Source of the DNA: Bacteroidales bacterium UBA4070
GTDB lineage: Bacteria; Bacteroidota; Bacteroidia; Bacteroidales; VadinHA17
Direction: 5' to 3'
NCBI GenBank assembly: GCA_002383485.1
Contig: DFYY01000053.1
Coordinates: forward strand, 62,001 to 126,000
Length of the DNA stretch: 64,000 nt
Part shown: one piece after another, positions 35,673 to 43,966 of the stretch
Layout of the letters: each line of letters opens with the position of its first letter
Numbering within the stretch: position 1 is the stretch's first letter
Notes under the pieces: model-generated
What the model was told of the DNA's origin: nothing
Database searches by the model: none
Seen by the model: only the letters and a program-made list of their open reading frames with translations
Made by a program: the position numbers and the translations under genes

Positions 35673-36257
35673 ATGTCGGAAATTAACGTAAGAAATCTGA
35701 TTATAAATTCAGCTTCGAAATACTTTTCAAAATTCGGTTTTCATAAAACTACTATGGATGAGATTGCCAGGCATATCCATAAAGCCAAAGGGGTGTTATA
35801 TTATTATTTTAAAGGGAAGGAAGAGCTTTTTAATGAAGTATTAAAACAGGAGTTAAATGTTGTTAAAATAGAGTTAAAGAAAATTGTTGATGCCGAAAAT
35901 GATTCCCTTATTACACTCAAAGAATATACTCTGACAAGGCTAAAGTTGTTACATAAAGCTGTAAACTATCACGAAATGCTTAAAGCTGATTTTTTCGATA
36001 AATATCTATTTGTGAAAGATGTTCGCGAAGATTTCACTGAATTTGAAAGAGTACAATTGACAATAATACTTAAAAGGGGGAAGTTAGAGGGTTATCTTGA
36101 TTTCAAAAATATAAATTCCACCATTAATATTTTCATGATGGTCATTAATGGGATTGAAATACCATTATTTCTTCAGGAAAAATATTCAGAATACGAGAGT
36201 ACCATTGATGAACTATCATCAATGATTGTCAATAGTTTAAGAACACAAAGAAAATAA
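35673..36257 (+). CDS. TetR/AcrR-family regulator
   Basis: The 194-residue product has the TetR DNA-binding head: NLIINSASKYFSKFGFHKTT, then MDEIARHIHKAKGVLYYYFKGKEELFNEV, with the helix-turn-helix in residues about 26-46. The C-terminal part (about 60-190) is helical and binds an unknown ligand. It lies 99 bases ahead of the MMPL transporter in the same direction, so it probably controls that operon. It is AT-rich like all genes up to 43 kb, unlike the genes before it. Confidence 0.9.
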   Translation: MSEINVRNLIINSASKYFSKFGFHKTTMDEIARHIHKAKGVLYYYFKGKEELFNEVLKQELNVVKIELKKIVDAENDSLITLKEYTLTRLKLLHKAVNYHEMLKADFFDKYLFVKDVREDFTEFERVQLTIILKRGKLEGYLDFKNINSTINIFMMVINGIEIPLFLQEKYSEYESTIDELSSMIVNSLRTQRK

Positions 36258-36334
36258 TCACAATTTTTTTTCAAACTTTAACAAAAAATACTTTTAGTAA
36301 AAATCTATTTTTAATTTTGAACTGACTTTAAAAC

Positions 36335-36350
36335 AATATTGGTCAATATT
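36335..36350. promoter_or_regulatory. Inverted repeat before the MMPL gene, candidate TetR operator
   Basis: The 16 bases AATATTG-GT-CAATATT form perfect 7-base arms with a 2-base spacer, six bases before the MMPL start codon. The length and symmetry fit a TetR-family operator. Confidence 0.55.
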
Positions 36351-36356
36351 TAATAT

Positions 36357-38609
36357 ATGGAACGATTTGCACAGAAAATCCTCAAAAACAGATGGCTAAT
36401 TATAATAAGTGTAATTGGTATAACAATTCTCTTTGGTCTTCAGACCAGATTTATAAGCATAAACTCTGATATAATCAGTTCATTACCGGACGATGACCCG
36501 GCTGCCTTGATGTTTAAAAATATTGGCAGCCAGTTTGGTGGTAATGACATGGGCATGATAGTCCTTGAATCAGACAATATTTTTAAAGCTGATTTGCTAC
36601 AGCATGTCAAACAAATTACAGACAGCCTGAAAATTACTCATGGCGTTTCTACTGTCACAAGCCTTACCAACATCCTTGATATCAGAAGCACTGAAGAAGG
36701 AATTGAAATCGGGAAACTTGTTGACGAGTATAACCTTCCGTTTGAGCAGTCCCGGTTAGACAGTCTGAAAACCTATGTATACTCAAAAGAGATGTATAAA
36801 GGAGCAATCGTATCAGAGGATGGAACAGCAACGGTTATACTGTTCACTTTAATTCCTGATGCTGATAAACAGGCAGTTGCCAATGAAATCAAGAACAAGG
36901 TTACGGCACTTGATTTACCTGAAACAGTCTATTTTGGCGGACTACCATTTATGATAAATGATGTTTCTGATTTAATAGTATCAGATATAGTATGGCTTTT
37001 ACCGATAGTTTTCATAGTTATTGCACTGATTTTATTCATAAGTTTCAGGTCTCTCAGAGGCGTACTAATGCCACTCCTTACTGCCGGGATTACCATTATA
37101 TGGACTGTAGGAATTATTGTTACAGCAGGTCATGAACTTACTATTATCTTAAATATTGTACCTGTTATACTGCTTGCAGTAGGGAGTGCTTACACGATTC
37201 ATGTAATAAACAGCTTTAATCTATTCAGAACAGGTGATTTCAATCAAACTATAATAAAGGCACTGGGCTATGTAATCATTCCTGTAATTCTTGCAGCGTT
37301 AACAACTGCCGTAGGATTTGTGTCATTTGTTCTTGGTGCTTACCTGACAATGATTAAGGATTTTGGCATTTTTACGGCAATAGGAGTGATTGTATCCCTT
37401 ATTCTTGCAATATTTTTTGTTCCGGCTCTTTCTTCCGTATTTTCAAAAAATGACGGCAAAGTGGCAGAAGATTTACCAGAAAAGAAACCCATTTTATCTC
37501 ATTTTATCCTATTACCTCTTTCTAATCTGCTTCTTAAACACCCCAAATATATATTTTCAATTTGGGGTACTTTTCTGGTTATAAGTATTGTCGGCTTGTT
37601 CCTTATTAAAACAAGTACAAACATGGCTGATTATTTCAAGAAGGATAATCCAACAAGAGTTTCAGAGGATTTGATGCAGAAAAAATTTGGGGGTTCATTT
37701 CCTGTTTTTGTTGTTTTTGACGGTGACATGCAAAGTCCGGAGGTTTTAAACCTTATGATAAAAACCGAACAATTTATGAAACTTGACCCGAATATCAGCA
37801 TAACACAATCAGTTGGCGACTTGATTGAGCAAATGAATGACGCCATGCTGGAAGGGAAAAAAATACCTGATGACCGGTCTAAAATCGAGCAGTTATGGTT
37901 TCTTCTTGATGGGCAGGATGTTATGAATCAGCTCGTTTCTGAAGATTTGAAAAGGGGAATTATCCAGTCAAAATTTGCCTCGGTTGAAAACAAAGAAATA
38001 GAAATGTTTACCAAAAAAATGCAACTGTTCATTGAGGAAAACTCAAATGAGAATTGCAAAATAGAATTAACAGGAATGCCTTCTGTTTATGTCAGACTAA
38101 ATGACAGCCTGATTAAAAGTCAGTACAGCAGCCTTATGATAGCCTTAGTTCTGGTAGTTCTGATTGTAGGATTAATCTTCCGTTCCTTTTCAAAGGGAGT
38201 CTATGCGACCATTCCCATAATTGCAACAATATTAATCTTATTCGGGTTTATGGGATACACGGGAATTCCTCTTGATATTGCTACTGTCCTTGTTGGTAGT
38301 ATTGCATTAGGAATAGGCATCGATTATTCGATACATTTTATTTCAGGATTTAATTCACACCTTGAAGAAAATGGTGATGCTGAAAAGGCTATTGAAAGAA
38401 CATTGATGACAAGCGGCAAGGCTATAATAATTAATGTTACGTCAGTAGCAGCAGGATTCCTGGTATTACTATTTTCTCAGTTAGTCCCATTACAGAATTT
38501 CGGTTTGCTCGTGGCAATAAGCATGATTGGTTCAGGTCTTGGCTCATTGACACTTTTGCCTGTAATACTGATTTTGGTAAACAGAAAACGTAAAATCATT
38601 GCCAATTAA
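36357..38609 (+). CDS. MMPL/RND-family transporter
   Basis: The 750-residue product has the duplicated RND layout: one N-terminal helix (about 12-30), a periplasmic domain (30-215), five or six helices (216-370), a second membrane/periplasmic unit from about 395 and a last helix set (585-745). The segments PVILLAVGSAYTIHVINSFN and SIALGIGIDYSIHFISGFN are the conserved helix-4-like motifs with Asp in the second copy. The size and lack of a large docking domain fit MMPL/HpnN-type lipid or hopanoid exporters rather than multidrug AcrB. It heads a tight operon with a LolA-like protein and lipid enzymes, so a lipid is the likely cargo. Confidence 0.88.
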   Translation: MERFAQKILKNRWLIIISVIGITILFGLQTRFISINSDIISSLPDDDPAALMFKNIGSQFGGNDMGMIVLESDNIFKADLLQHVKQITDSLKITHGVSTVTSLTNILDIRSTEEGIEIGKLVDEYNLPFEQSRLDSLKTYVYSKEMYKGAIVSEDGTATVILFTLIPDADKQAVANEIKNKVTALDLPETVYFGGLPFMINDVSDLIVSDIVWLLPIVFIVIALILFISFRSLRGVLMPLLTAGITIIWTVGIIVTAGHELTIILNIVPVILLAVGSAYTIHVINSFNLFRTGDFNQTIIKALGYVIIPVILAALTTAVGFVSFVLGAYLTMIKDFGIFTAIGVIVSLILAIFFVPALSSVFSKNDGKVAEDLPEKKPILSHFILLPLSNLLLKHPKYIFSIWGTFLVISIVGLFLIKTSTNMADYFKKDNPTRVSEDLMQKKFGGSFPVFVVFDGDMQSPEVLNLMIKTEQFMKLDPNISITQSVGDLIEQMNDAMLEGKKIPDDRSKIEQLWFLLDGQDVMNQLVSEDLKRGIIQSKFASVENKEIEMFTKKMQLFIEENSNENCKIELTGMPSVYVRLNDSLIKSQYSSLMIALVLVVLIVGLIFRSFSKGVYATIPIIATILILFGFMGYTGIPLDIATVLVGSIALGIGIDYSIHFISGFNSHLEENGDAEKAIERTLMTSGKAIIINVTSVAAGFLVLLFSQLVPLQNFGLLVAISMIGSGLGSLTLLPVILILVNRKRKIIAN

Positions 38610-38634
38610 TTTATTCACTAATAAAAATTAAAAT

Positions 38635-39369
38635 ATGAAAGCATTAATTTATTCAGCGGTAGTAACCATTACTGTTCTGGCATGTAGTATATATTCAGTT
38701 AATGCACAGGATGCTTCTTCAATTCTAAAAAGAATGGATGATGTAATGTACTCACCGAAAGATTTAACTGGTAAAAATAGGATTGTTCTTATTGATAAGA
38801 GTGGAAAAGAAGAAATCAGAGAGGCGACAATCCAACAGAAAGGAAACGATAAAAGAATGTTTCGATTTACAGCACCAGCGTCACAGGCGGGTATATCAGT
38901 ATTATCGCTACCAAATGATGTCATGTATTTGTATTTGCCTGCCTTTGGAAAGGAAAGAAGAATTGCCACCAGTGCAAAGAATCAGAATTTTGCAGGTACA
39001 GATTTCTCTTATGATGATATGGAGTCAAAACCTTTCTCGGCAAAATACACACCTAAATTAATTGAAGCAGGTACAAATGTATTTACGGTGGAACTGACAC
39101 CAAAGGCTCAAACTGATTATTCCAAAATAGTTGTAACCATCAATAAAACACACTTTTACCCTGAGACGATGGACTATTATGATAAAGGAAATACAAAAAT
39201 TAAGTCAGCAAAATATGTGTTCAGTAAGGTAGGAAACTACTGGAATGCCCAGGAAATTGAAATGACTGACTTTAAGAAAAATCATAAAACAAAAATGCAA
39301 ATGTCAGACGTCAGATATGACACGGGTTTAACAGATGATGACTTTACAGTCAGAAAATTAATTCAATAA
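38635..39369 (+). CDS. LolA-like outer-membrane lipoprotein-sorting protein
   Basis: The 244-residue product has a signal peptide (ending VNAQ) and a beta-rich mature part: ILKRMDDVMYSPKDLTGKNR, then RMFRFTAPASQAGISVLSL, MYLYLPAFGKERRI and FAGTDFSYDDM. This is the LolA-like family with the DDM/FSYDD signature that often accompanies MMPL transporters. The half-barrel should carry a lipid through the periplasm. The gene lies 25 bases after the MMPL gene and 28 before the acyltransferase. Confidence 0.87.
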   Translation: MKALIYSAVVTITVLACSIYSVNAQDASSILKRMDDVMYSPKDLTGKNRIVLIDKSGKEEIREATIQQKGNDKRMFRFTAPASQAGISVLSLPNDVMYLYLPAFGKERRIATSAKNQNFAGTDFSYDDMESKPFSAKYTPKLIEAGTNVFTVELTPKAQTDYSKIVVTINKTHFYPETMDYYDKGNTKIKSAKYVFSKVGNYWNAQEIEMTDFKKNHKTKMQMSDVRYDTGLTDDDFTVRKLIQ

Positions 39370-39397
39370 ATATACTTATAAGATAATACCACCAACC

Positions 39398-39952
39398 ATG
39401 AGAACAGTATCAGGATATATTCTTACGAATGTATTAGGCTGGAAAATCAAAGGTGAATTCCCTGATGTAAAAAAGTCAATCACAATATTTGCACCTCATA
39501 CAGCGCATATTGATGCCCTCTATGGGAAATTAGGTATCGCTCAAATGGGTGTCAAATACTTATTCCTTTCGAAAAAGGAACTTTTCTTTTTCCCCATGAA
39601 TATTGTTATGAAAAAATTTGGCTCAATGGCAGTTAGAGGGGTCAAAAATGAAAATGCGATTTATAGGGTTGTAAAGATTTTAAATGAAAATGATGAATTA
39701 CATGTCGTAATTTCTCCCGAAGGGTCGATTAATAGGGTAACAAATTGGAATAAAGGATTTTACTATATGGCAAAGAAGGCTAATGTGCCTATTGTGGTTA
39801 CATCTCTGGACTACCAGAAAAAAGAAATGGAAGTCAAAGGCGTCATATACGAACTTAATGATTATGTTACTGTAATAAAGCAAATTAATCAGATGTATAG
39901 TAGCGTTACAGGCAAAATTCAGCAGAATTTTTCCCTTTCTTCAGAAAATTAA
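39398..39952 (+). CDS. PlsC-family acyltransferase
   Basis: The 184-residue product has the glycerolipid acyltransferase motifs: HTAHID (H-x4-D, about residue 35-40), then FFFPMNIVMKKFGSMAVRG, and SPEGSINR near 108-115 in place of the FPEGTR box. It moves an acyl group from acyl-CoA or acyl-ACP to a hydroxyl of a lipid precursor. It is shorter than housekeeping PlsC (about 240), close to the short family members found in lipid-modifying clusters. Only three bases separate it from the patatin gene. Confidence 0.85.
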   Translation: MRTVSGYILTNVLGWKIKGEFPDVKKSITIFAPHTAHIDALYGKLGIAQMGVKYLFLSKKELFFFPMNIVMKKFGSMAVRGVKNENAIYRVVKILNENDELHVVISPEGSINRVTNWNKGFYYMAKKANVPIVVTSLDYQKKEMEVKGVIYELNDYVTVIKQINQMYSSVTGKIQQNFSLSSEN

Positions 39953-39955
39953 AAT

Positions 39956-40831
39956 ATGAAGAAACCCGTTGCATTAGTATTATCAAGCGGAGGGTCAAAA
40001 GGACTTGCCCAGATTGGTGTGATTAACGAACTGGAAAAACAGGGTTTCCAAATAACATCAGTATCAGGTTCTTCCATAGGTTCTGTCATTGGTGGACTTT
40101 ACGCAATGGGTAAATTGCCAGAATTTACAGTTTGGGTAAAAACATTAGACCGAAAAACAATTTGGAGGTTAATGGATTTCACCTTTTCAACCTATGGATT
40201 ATTAAAAGGGGTGAAAGCATTTGATAAAATGAAAACATTTATTCCTGACGTGAACATTGAAGAAATGAATGTCTCTTTTGTTGCAGTTGCAACTGATATA
40301 ATAAATGAGAAGGAAGTCGTTTTTAATTCAGGTAGTTTTTATGATGCAATCAGAGCATCAATAGCAATTCCGACCATTCTTACTCCTGTAAAATATAAGG
40401 AAACAATATTGGTTGACGGGGCGGTTTTAAATCCAATTCCAATAGAGCATGTGGTACGTAAAGATGATGATATTCTTGTTGTTGTGAATTTATACGGGGA
40501 TAAACAAGTTGAATTGGGAAAAGCAGGTCTGATAAATGAGAACCATATTCCAGCCAAACTTAATGGCTTAATAAAAGTCATATCCAAATTAGCTATTTCC
40601 GGAGATAAAAGAAGTTTAGGGTATTATTCACTGTTAACAGCTACAACTTCTGCAATGGTCCATAAAATTTCAAAGCAAAATATTGAAAAATTCAAACCGG
40701 ACATATTAATCAATATCCCCTATGATTCATCAGATACTTTCGACTTTCATAAAGCAGATGAGTTGATAAAAATAGGAGAGATTGCTGCAAAAGAAGCAAT
40801 CTCAATATATAAAAAAACAATACCATGCTAA
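39956..40831 (+). CDS. Patatin-like phospholipase
   Basis: The 291-residue product has the whole patatin catalytic set: the oxyanion loop SSGGSKGLAQIGV (about 10-22), the nucleophile elbow GSSIG (Ser about 40) and the Asp dyad partner in VDGAVLNPIP (about 154). It hydrolyses acyl chains of phospholipids or related esters. No signal peptide is present, so it acts in the cytoplasm or at the inner leaflet. Its 3' end overlaps the GT2 gene by seven bases. Confidence 0.9.
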   Translation: MKKPVALVLSSGGSKGLAQIGVINELEKQGFQITSVSGSSIGSVIGGLYAMGKLPEFTVWVKTLDRKTIWRLMDFTFSTYGLLKGVKAFDKMKTFIPDVNIEEMNVSFVAVATDIINEKEVVFNSGSFYDAIRASIAIPTILTPVKYKETILVDGAVLNPIPIEHVVRKDDDILVVVNLYGDKQVELGKAGLINENHIPAKLNGLIKVISKLAISGDKRSLGYYSLLTATTSAMVHKISKQNIEKFKPDILINIPYDSSDTFDFHKADELIKIGEIAAKEAISIYKKTIPC

Positions 40832-41508
40832 TTACTGCTATAATCAGTTCATATAATGAGGGAAAGACAATCAGCGATGTTCTACACTCTATCTATGAAA
40901 GTAGCCTTTTTGACGAAATTATTGTTGTCAATGATGGTTCAACTGATAACACTAAAGAAACTATTTCTGATTGTAAAAAAACATTAAATGTGATTGACAT
41001 ACACCTGCCGGAGAATAAGGGAAAAGGGTTTGCTATGGCAATGGGTATTGAACAGGCAAGTAATGAAATTATTGTTTTTTGCGATGCTGATTTATCCAAT
41101 TTACGAAGTGAACATTTTCTGCAATTAATAAAACCAATTATTGAAAATGAGGCAGAAATGGTATTAGGACAGCCAACTGAAACCTTAATAAACTATCGCA
41201 TAAATCCTTTTAAAATATTAACAGGTCAACGGGCAGTTCTTAAAAATGATATACTGCCTATAGTGGAAGAAATGAAAAAATCAAAATTTGGTGTAGAGAC
41301 CTTAATCAATCTTTACTATGAGTCTCAGGAGAAGAGAGTGAAATATGTTAAGTTGAAAGGATTAAAACATCCAACAAAATTTGATAAAACAAATCAATCA
41401 CGGGCAATAAGAGAATTTATGTTTGAAGGACTGCAAATTGCATTTATAGTGTTCAATAATATTAATTTAATCTTTAAAATCATCAATAATAGATTCAATA
41501 ATTTTTAA
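40825..41508 (+). CDS. Family 2 glycosyltransferase
   Basis: The 227-residue product has the GT-A nucleotide-sugar fold: ITAIISSYNEGKTISDVLHS, then IIVVNDGSTDNT and a DXD-like motif in VFCDADLSN (about residue 90). It lacks a C-terminal membrane pair but ends in a hydrophobic helix (FIVFNNINLIFKII). It would transfer a sugar to a lipid or other acceptor at the inner membrane. It overlaps the patatin gene and lies three bases before the outer-membrane protein gene, all in one operon. Confidence 0.88.
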   Translation: MLITAIISSYNEGKTISDVLHSIYESSLFDEIIVVNDGSTDNTKETISDCKKTLNVIDIHLPENKGKGFAMAMGIEQASNEIIVFCDADLSNLRSEHFLQLIKPIIENEAEMVLGQPTETLINYRINPFKILTGQRAVLKNDILPIVEEMKKSKFGVETLINLYYESQEKRVKYVKLKGLKHPTKFDKTNQSRAIREFMFEGLQIAFIVFNNINLIFKIINNRFNNF

Positions 41509-41511
41509 CGT

Positions 41512-42918
41512 ATGAAGCGAATAATTTTATTTTCAATAATGATTGTGCTAATGGTGACTGTCAGTCAAGTTAAAGCACAAGAGAATGGTGTTACGACACA
41601 AGAGCAGGATGAAAGCAGACTGAAAATATCAGGTGAATTACTAACTGATGAACGATTCCTGCTCAATGATAAAAAAGATTGGGCATGGAATGAGAATCGT
41701 CTTACTGTGAATTTAGATAAAAAAATCACCAATAGTTCAAAATTTTATAGTGAGGTATGGTTACGAAATATAGGGTTACCAAATATTACTTCATCTGGTG
41801 ATTTATACAACAAAGGTATTGTTGACCCACATAATTTTGAAATTAGGGAAGCATATGTTCAATTGTTTGGATTCCTTACCAAAAATTTGGATGTAAAAAT
41901 TGGTCGCCAGCGAATTACATGGGGTACTGCTGATAAGCTAAATCCGACTGACAATCTTAATCCATATGACCTTGAAGATGTATTGGATTTCGGTCGTCAC
42001 CGTGGTTCAGATGCTTTAAGCCTTAATTATTATTTTAACAGTGATTTCTCATTGCAGGGAGTATATATCCCTATTTTCCAACCTGCAAATATGCCCATTG
42101 GTGTTTTTGCAAACGCACTGACACCTGATTTGGAATTACCACAAGGCATGGTTTTAAATGAATTTTCAGATACTTTACTTATGCCAGGATATAGCTTAGG
42201 TGCAAGTTCAACTGCAGGTTTAAAGTTTAAAGGTTTTGCAAAAGGAGTTGATTTTTCCATGAGCTATGTTTGGGGATACGATGGATTACCATTCGCAACG
42301 AGAAACACTTTTATCCCTGTTGATGCAATGGGAGGTACAAATATAAACTCTCAACTTTCATTTTCAAGAACCCATATTTTTGGAGTTGATTTGTCAACAA
42401 GCATTGTCGGCATTGGATTTTGGGCAGAAGCTGCTGCATTTCTTCCTGAGAATGATGTGATAATGACTAATGATTTATCTGCATTTTATCCGATGTCGCC
42501 TGTCCCTGTAACCAAGGATTCCCTGCTCTTAGACTCTTCAAAACCTTATATAAAATTTATAATAGGCGGAGATTATAATTTCGCTGATGGTTCTTATATT
42601 AATTTACAGTATATGCATGGATTTATTAACGAAAGAGGTAAGGGAAACCTGAATGACTATTTCTTTTTAAGATATGAAAAGAAATTTTTCAATGAAAAGC
42701 TAAAAATTGCGCCCATCGGTGGAGGTTTCATTGTTTCTGACTGGAACAAAATAAAAGATAATTATGCTATTGTTTACATACCCGAAATTGCTTGCAAAGC
42801 TACTGATAATGCTGAAATAGCCTTATCTGCCGCAATTTTTAACGGTAAAGGAGACAATTTATTCGGAAAACTGAACGACTATGATATGCTAATGTTTAAA
42901 CTCAAATATAGTTTCTAA
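41512..42918 (+). CDS. DUF1302-like outer-membrane beta-barrel protein
   Basis: The 468-residue product has a signal peptide (ending VKAQE) and a long series of amphipathic strands ending MLMFKLKYSF, with a terminal Phe typical of outer-membrane proteins. The segment DVKIGRQRITWGTADKLNPT, then DNLNPYDLED, is the pattern of DUF1302-type porins, which are often encoded with MMPL transporters and LolA-like (DUF1329) proteins in Proteobacteria. It would be the outer-membrane end of the lipid path. It closes the operon. Confidence 0.83.
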   Translation: MKRIILFSIMIVLMVTVSQVKAQENGVTTQEQDESRLKISGELLTDERFLLNDKKDWAWNENRLTVNLDKKITNSSKFYSEVWLRNIGLPNITSSGDLYNKGIVDPHNFEIREAYVQLFGFLTKNLDVKIGRQRITWGTADKLNPTDNLNPYDLEDVLDFGRHRGSDALSLNYYFNSDFSLQGVYIPIFQPANMPIGVFANALTPDLELPQGMVLNEFSDTLLMPGYSLGASSTAGLKFKGFAKGVDFSMSYVWGYDGLPFATRNTFIPVDAMGGTNINSQLSFSRTHIFGVDLSTSIVGIGFWAEAAAFLPENDVIMTNDLSAFYPMSPVPVTKDSLLLDSSKPYIKFIIGGDYNFADGSYINLQYMHGFINERGKGNLNDYFFLRYEKKFFNEKLKIAPIGGGFIVSDWNKIKDNYAIVYIPEIACKATDNAEIALSAAIFNGKGDNLFGKLNDYDMLMFKLKYSF

Positions 42919-43009
42919 ACCCCAACCTGGTTCAGAATTCTATATATATTTAAAAACTCAAAACTTCATAAGTCTCCATTAGTTCCTGTTGGCTTATACT
43001 AAGGAATAT

Positions 43010-43047
43010 GAAAGTACTACCTATTCTTAGGAAAGTACTACCCATTC
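43010..43047 (+). repeat. Two tandem 17-base repeats
   Basis: GAAAGTACTACCTATTC (43010-43026) and GAAAGTACTACCCATTC (43031-43047) differ at one base with a 21-base period. They lie in the 330-base gap between the convergent barrel and ygjP-like genes. I see no gene or clear terminator in that gap. Confidence 0.6.
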
Positions 43048-43248
43048 CTGTGTGGCGACCGTAACAAGTAATATAATGCTGTATATCAATGCCATATGGA
43101 TGTTTTGCAGATTGTTTCTCGATACAATTTAATACCGGTTAAGGTCGCATTTAAAATCAAGTTTGGGTCGGATAATAGCATTATTTAATATATCTTTAAT
43201 GTATTGATATGCTGTTTAATATGGTATACATATAAAGTAATACTTTAG

Positions 43249-43965
43249 TTAGTATAACCAATCCTCATGAGCAAGAGGGAATTGGTTTAGTTCCTGTTTG
43301 TGATTCCGCCACAGGGGCATGAATTTATCCATGTACGCAACAAATCGCTCCGTATGGTTGCGTTCCAGAAAGTGAACCATTTCATGTACAATAATATACT
43401 CCAGACAATGCTCCGGCTTTTTTGCCAGTTCAAGGTTTAACCATATTCGTCTGGCTTCCCGGTTGCACGTCCCCCACTTGGTTTTCATTTTTTTCACTTC
43501 CCAATCAGCAACTCCAACGCCAACCACTTTTTGCCACTTTTCAACCAGTGCGGGTATTCTTTCCTTCAGGTTTTTCCTGTACCAGTTCGTTAGTACATTT
43601 TCACGCTGTTCCTGAGTATAGTCTGGTTTTACGAGAAGTTCGATGTATTTTTTATTTCTTAATGAAACTTTGGAATTCCCGGTGTGATGAACAACATTCA
43701 AAATATACCGCTGACCGTTGAAGTAATGACTCTCTCCCGAAATATACTTTCTTTCCGGCTGTCGCTGCTGGTTCTTGTATTTTGCCTGATTCTTCTTAAT
43801 CCACGACATTTTTGAAATAGCGAACAGCCTGACCGCTTCATCGTCAACATTCAATGGTGTGGCAATCCTGACCCTGCCTTCTGGCGGGTAAACAGCAAGA
43901 TGCAGGTTCTTGATTCCTTTTCGAACTACATCAATTGGTATACCGTTTACAACGATTTGATGCAT
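43249..43965 (-). CDS. YgjP/DUF45-type metallopeptidase
   Basis: The 238-residue product has a zinc site HEMVH (about residue 192-196, in YIIVHEMVHFLERNHTERF) with a downstream Glu/His partner, and the start VNGIPIDVVRKGIKNLHLAV, typical of the YgjP-like (DUF45, SprT-related) family. Members often accompany type I restriction-modification loci; the role is unknown. It starts one base after the hsdR stop and therefore belongs to the same operon. No signal peptide is present. Confidence 0.87.
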   Translation of the reverse strand: MHQIVVNGIPIDVVRKGIKNLHLAVYPPEGRVRIATPLNVDDEAVRLFAISKMSWIKKNQAKYKNQQRQPERKYISGESHYFNGQRYILNVVHHTGNSKVSLRNKKYIELLVKPDYTQEQRENVLTNWYRKNLKERIPALVEKWQKVVGVGVADWEVKKMKTKWGTCNREARRIWLNLELAKKPEHCLEYIIVHEMVHFLERNHTERFVAYMDKFMPLWRNHKQELNQFPLAHEDWLY

Positions 43966-43966
43966 T

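Noticed and set aside
43010..43047. Possible CRISPR-like array
   Set aside because: Only two units, a 4-base gap between them and no cas genes; it is a simple tandem repeat.
43236..43249. AGTAA-TACT-TTAGT as another copy of the XRE-linked site
   Set aside because: One arm has a mismatch and it lies at the far end of the island in AT-rich sequence, so chance is likely.
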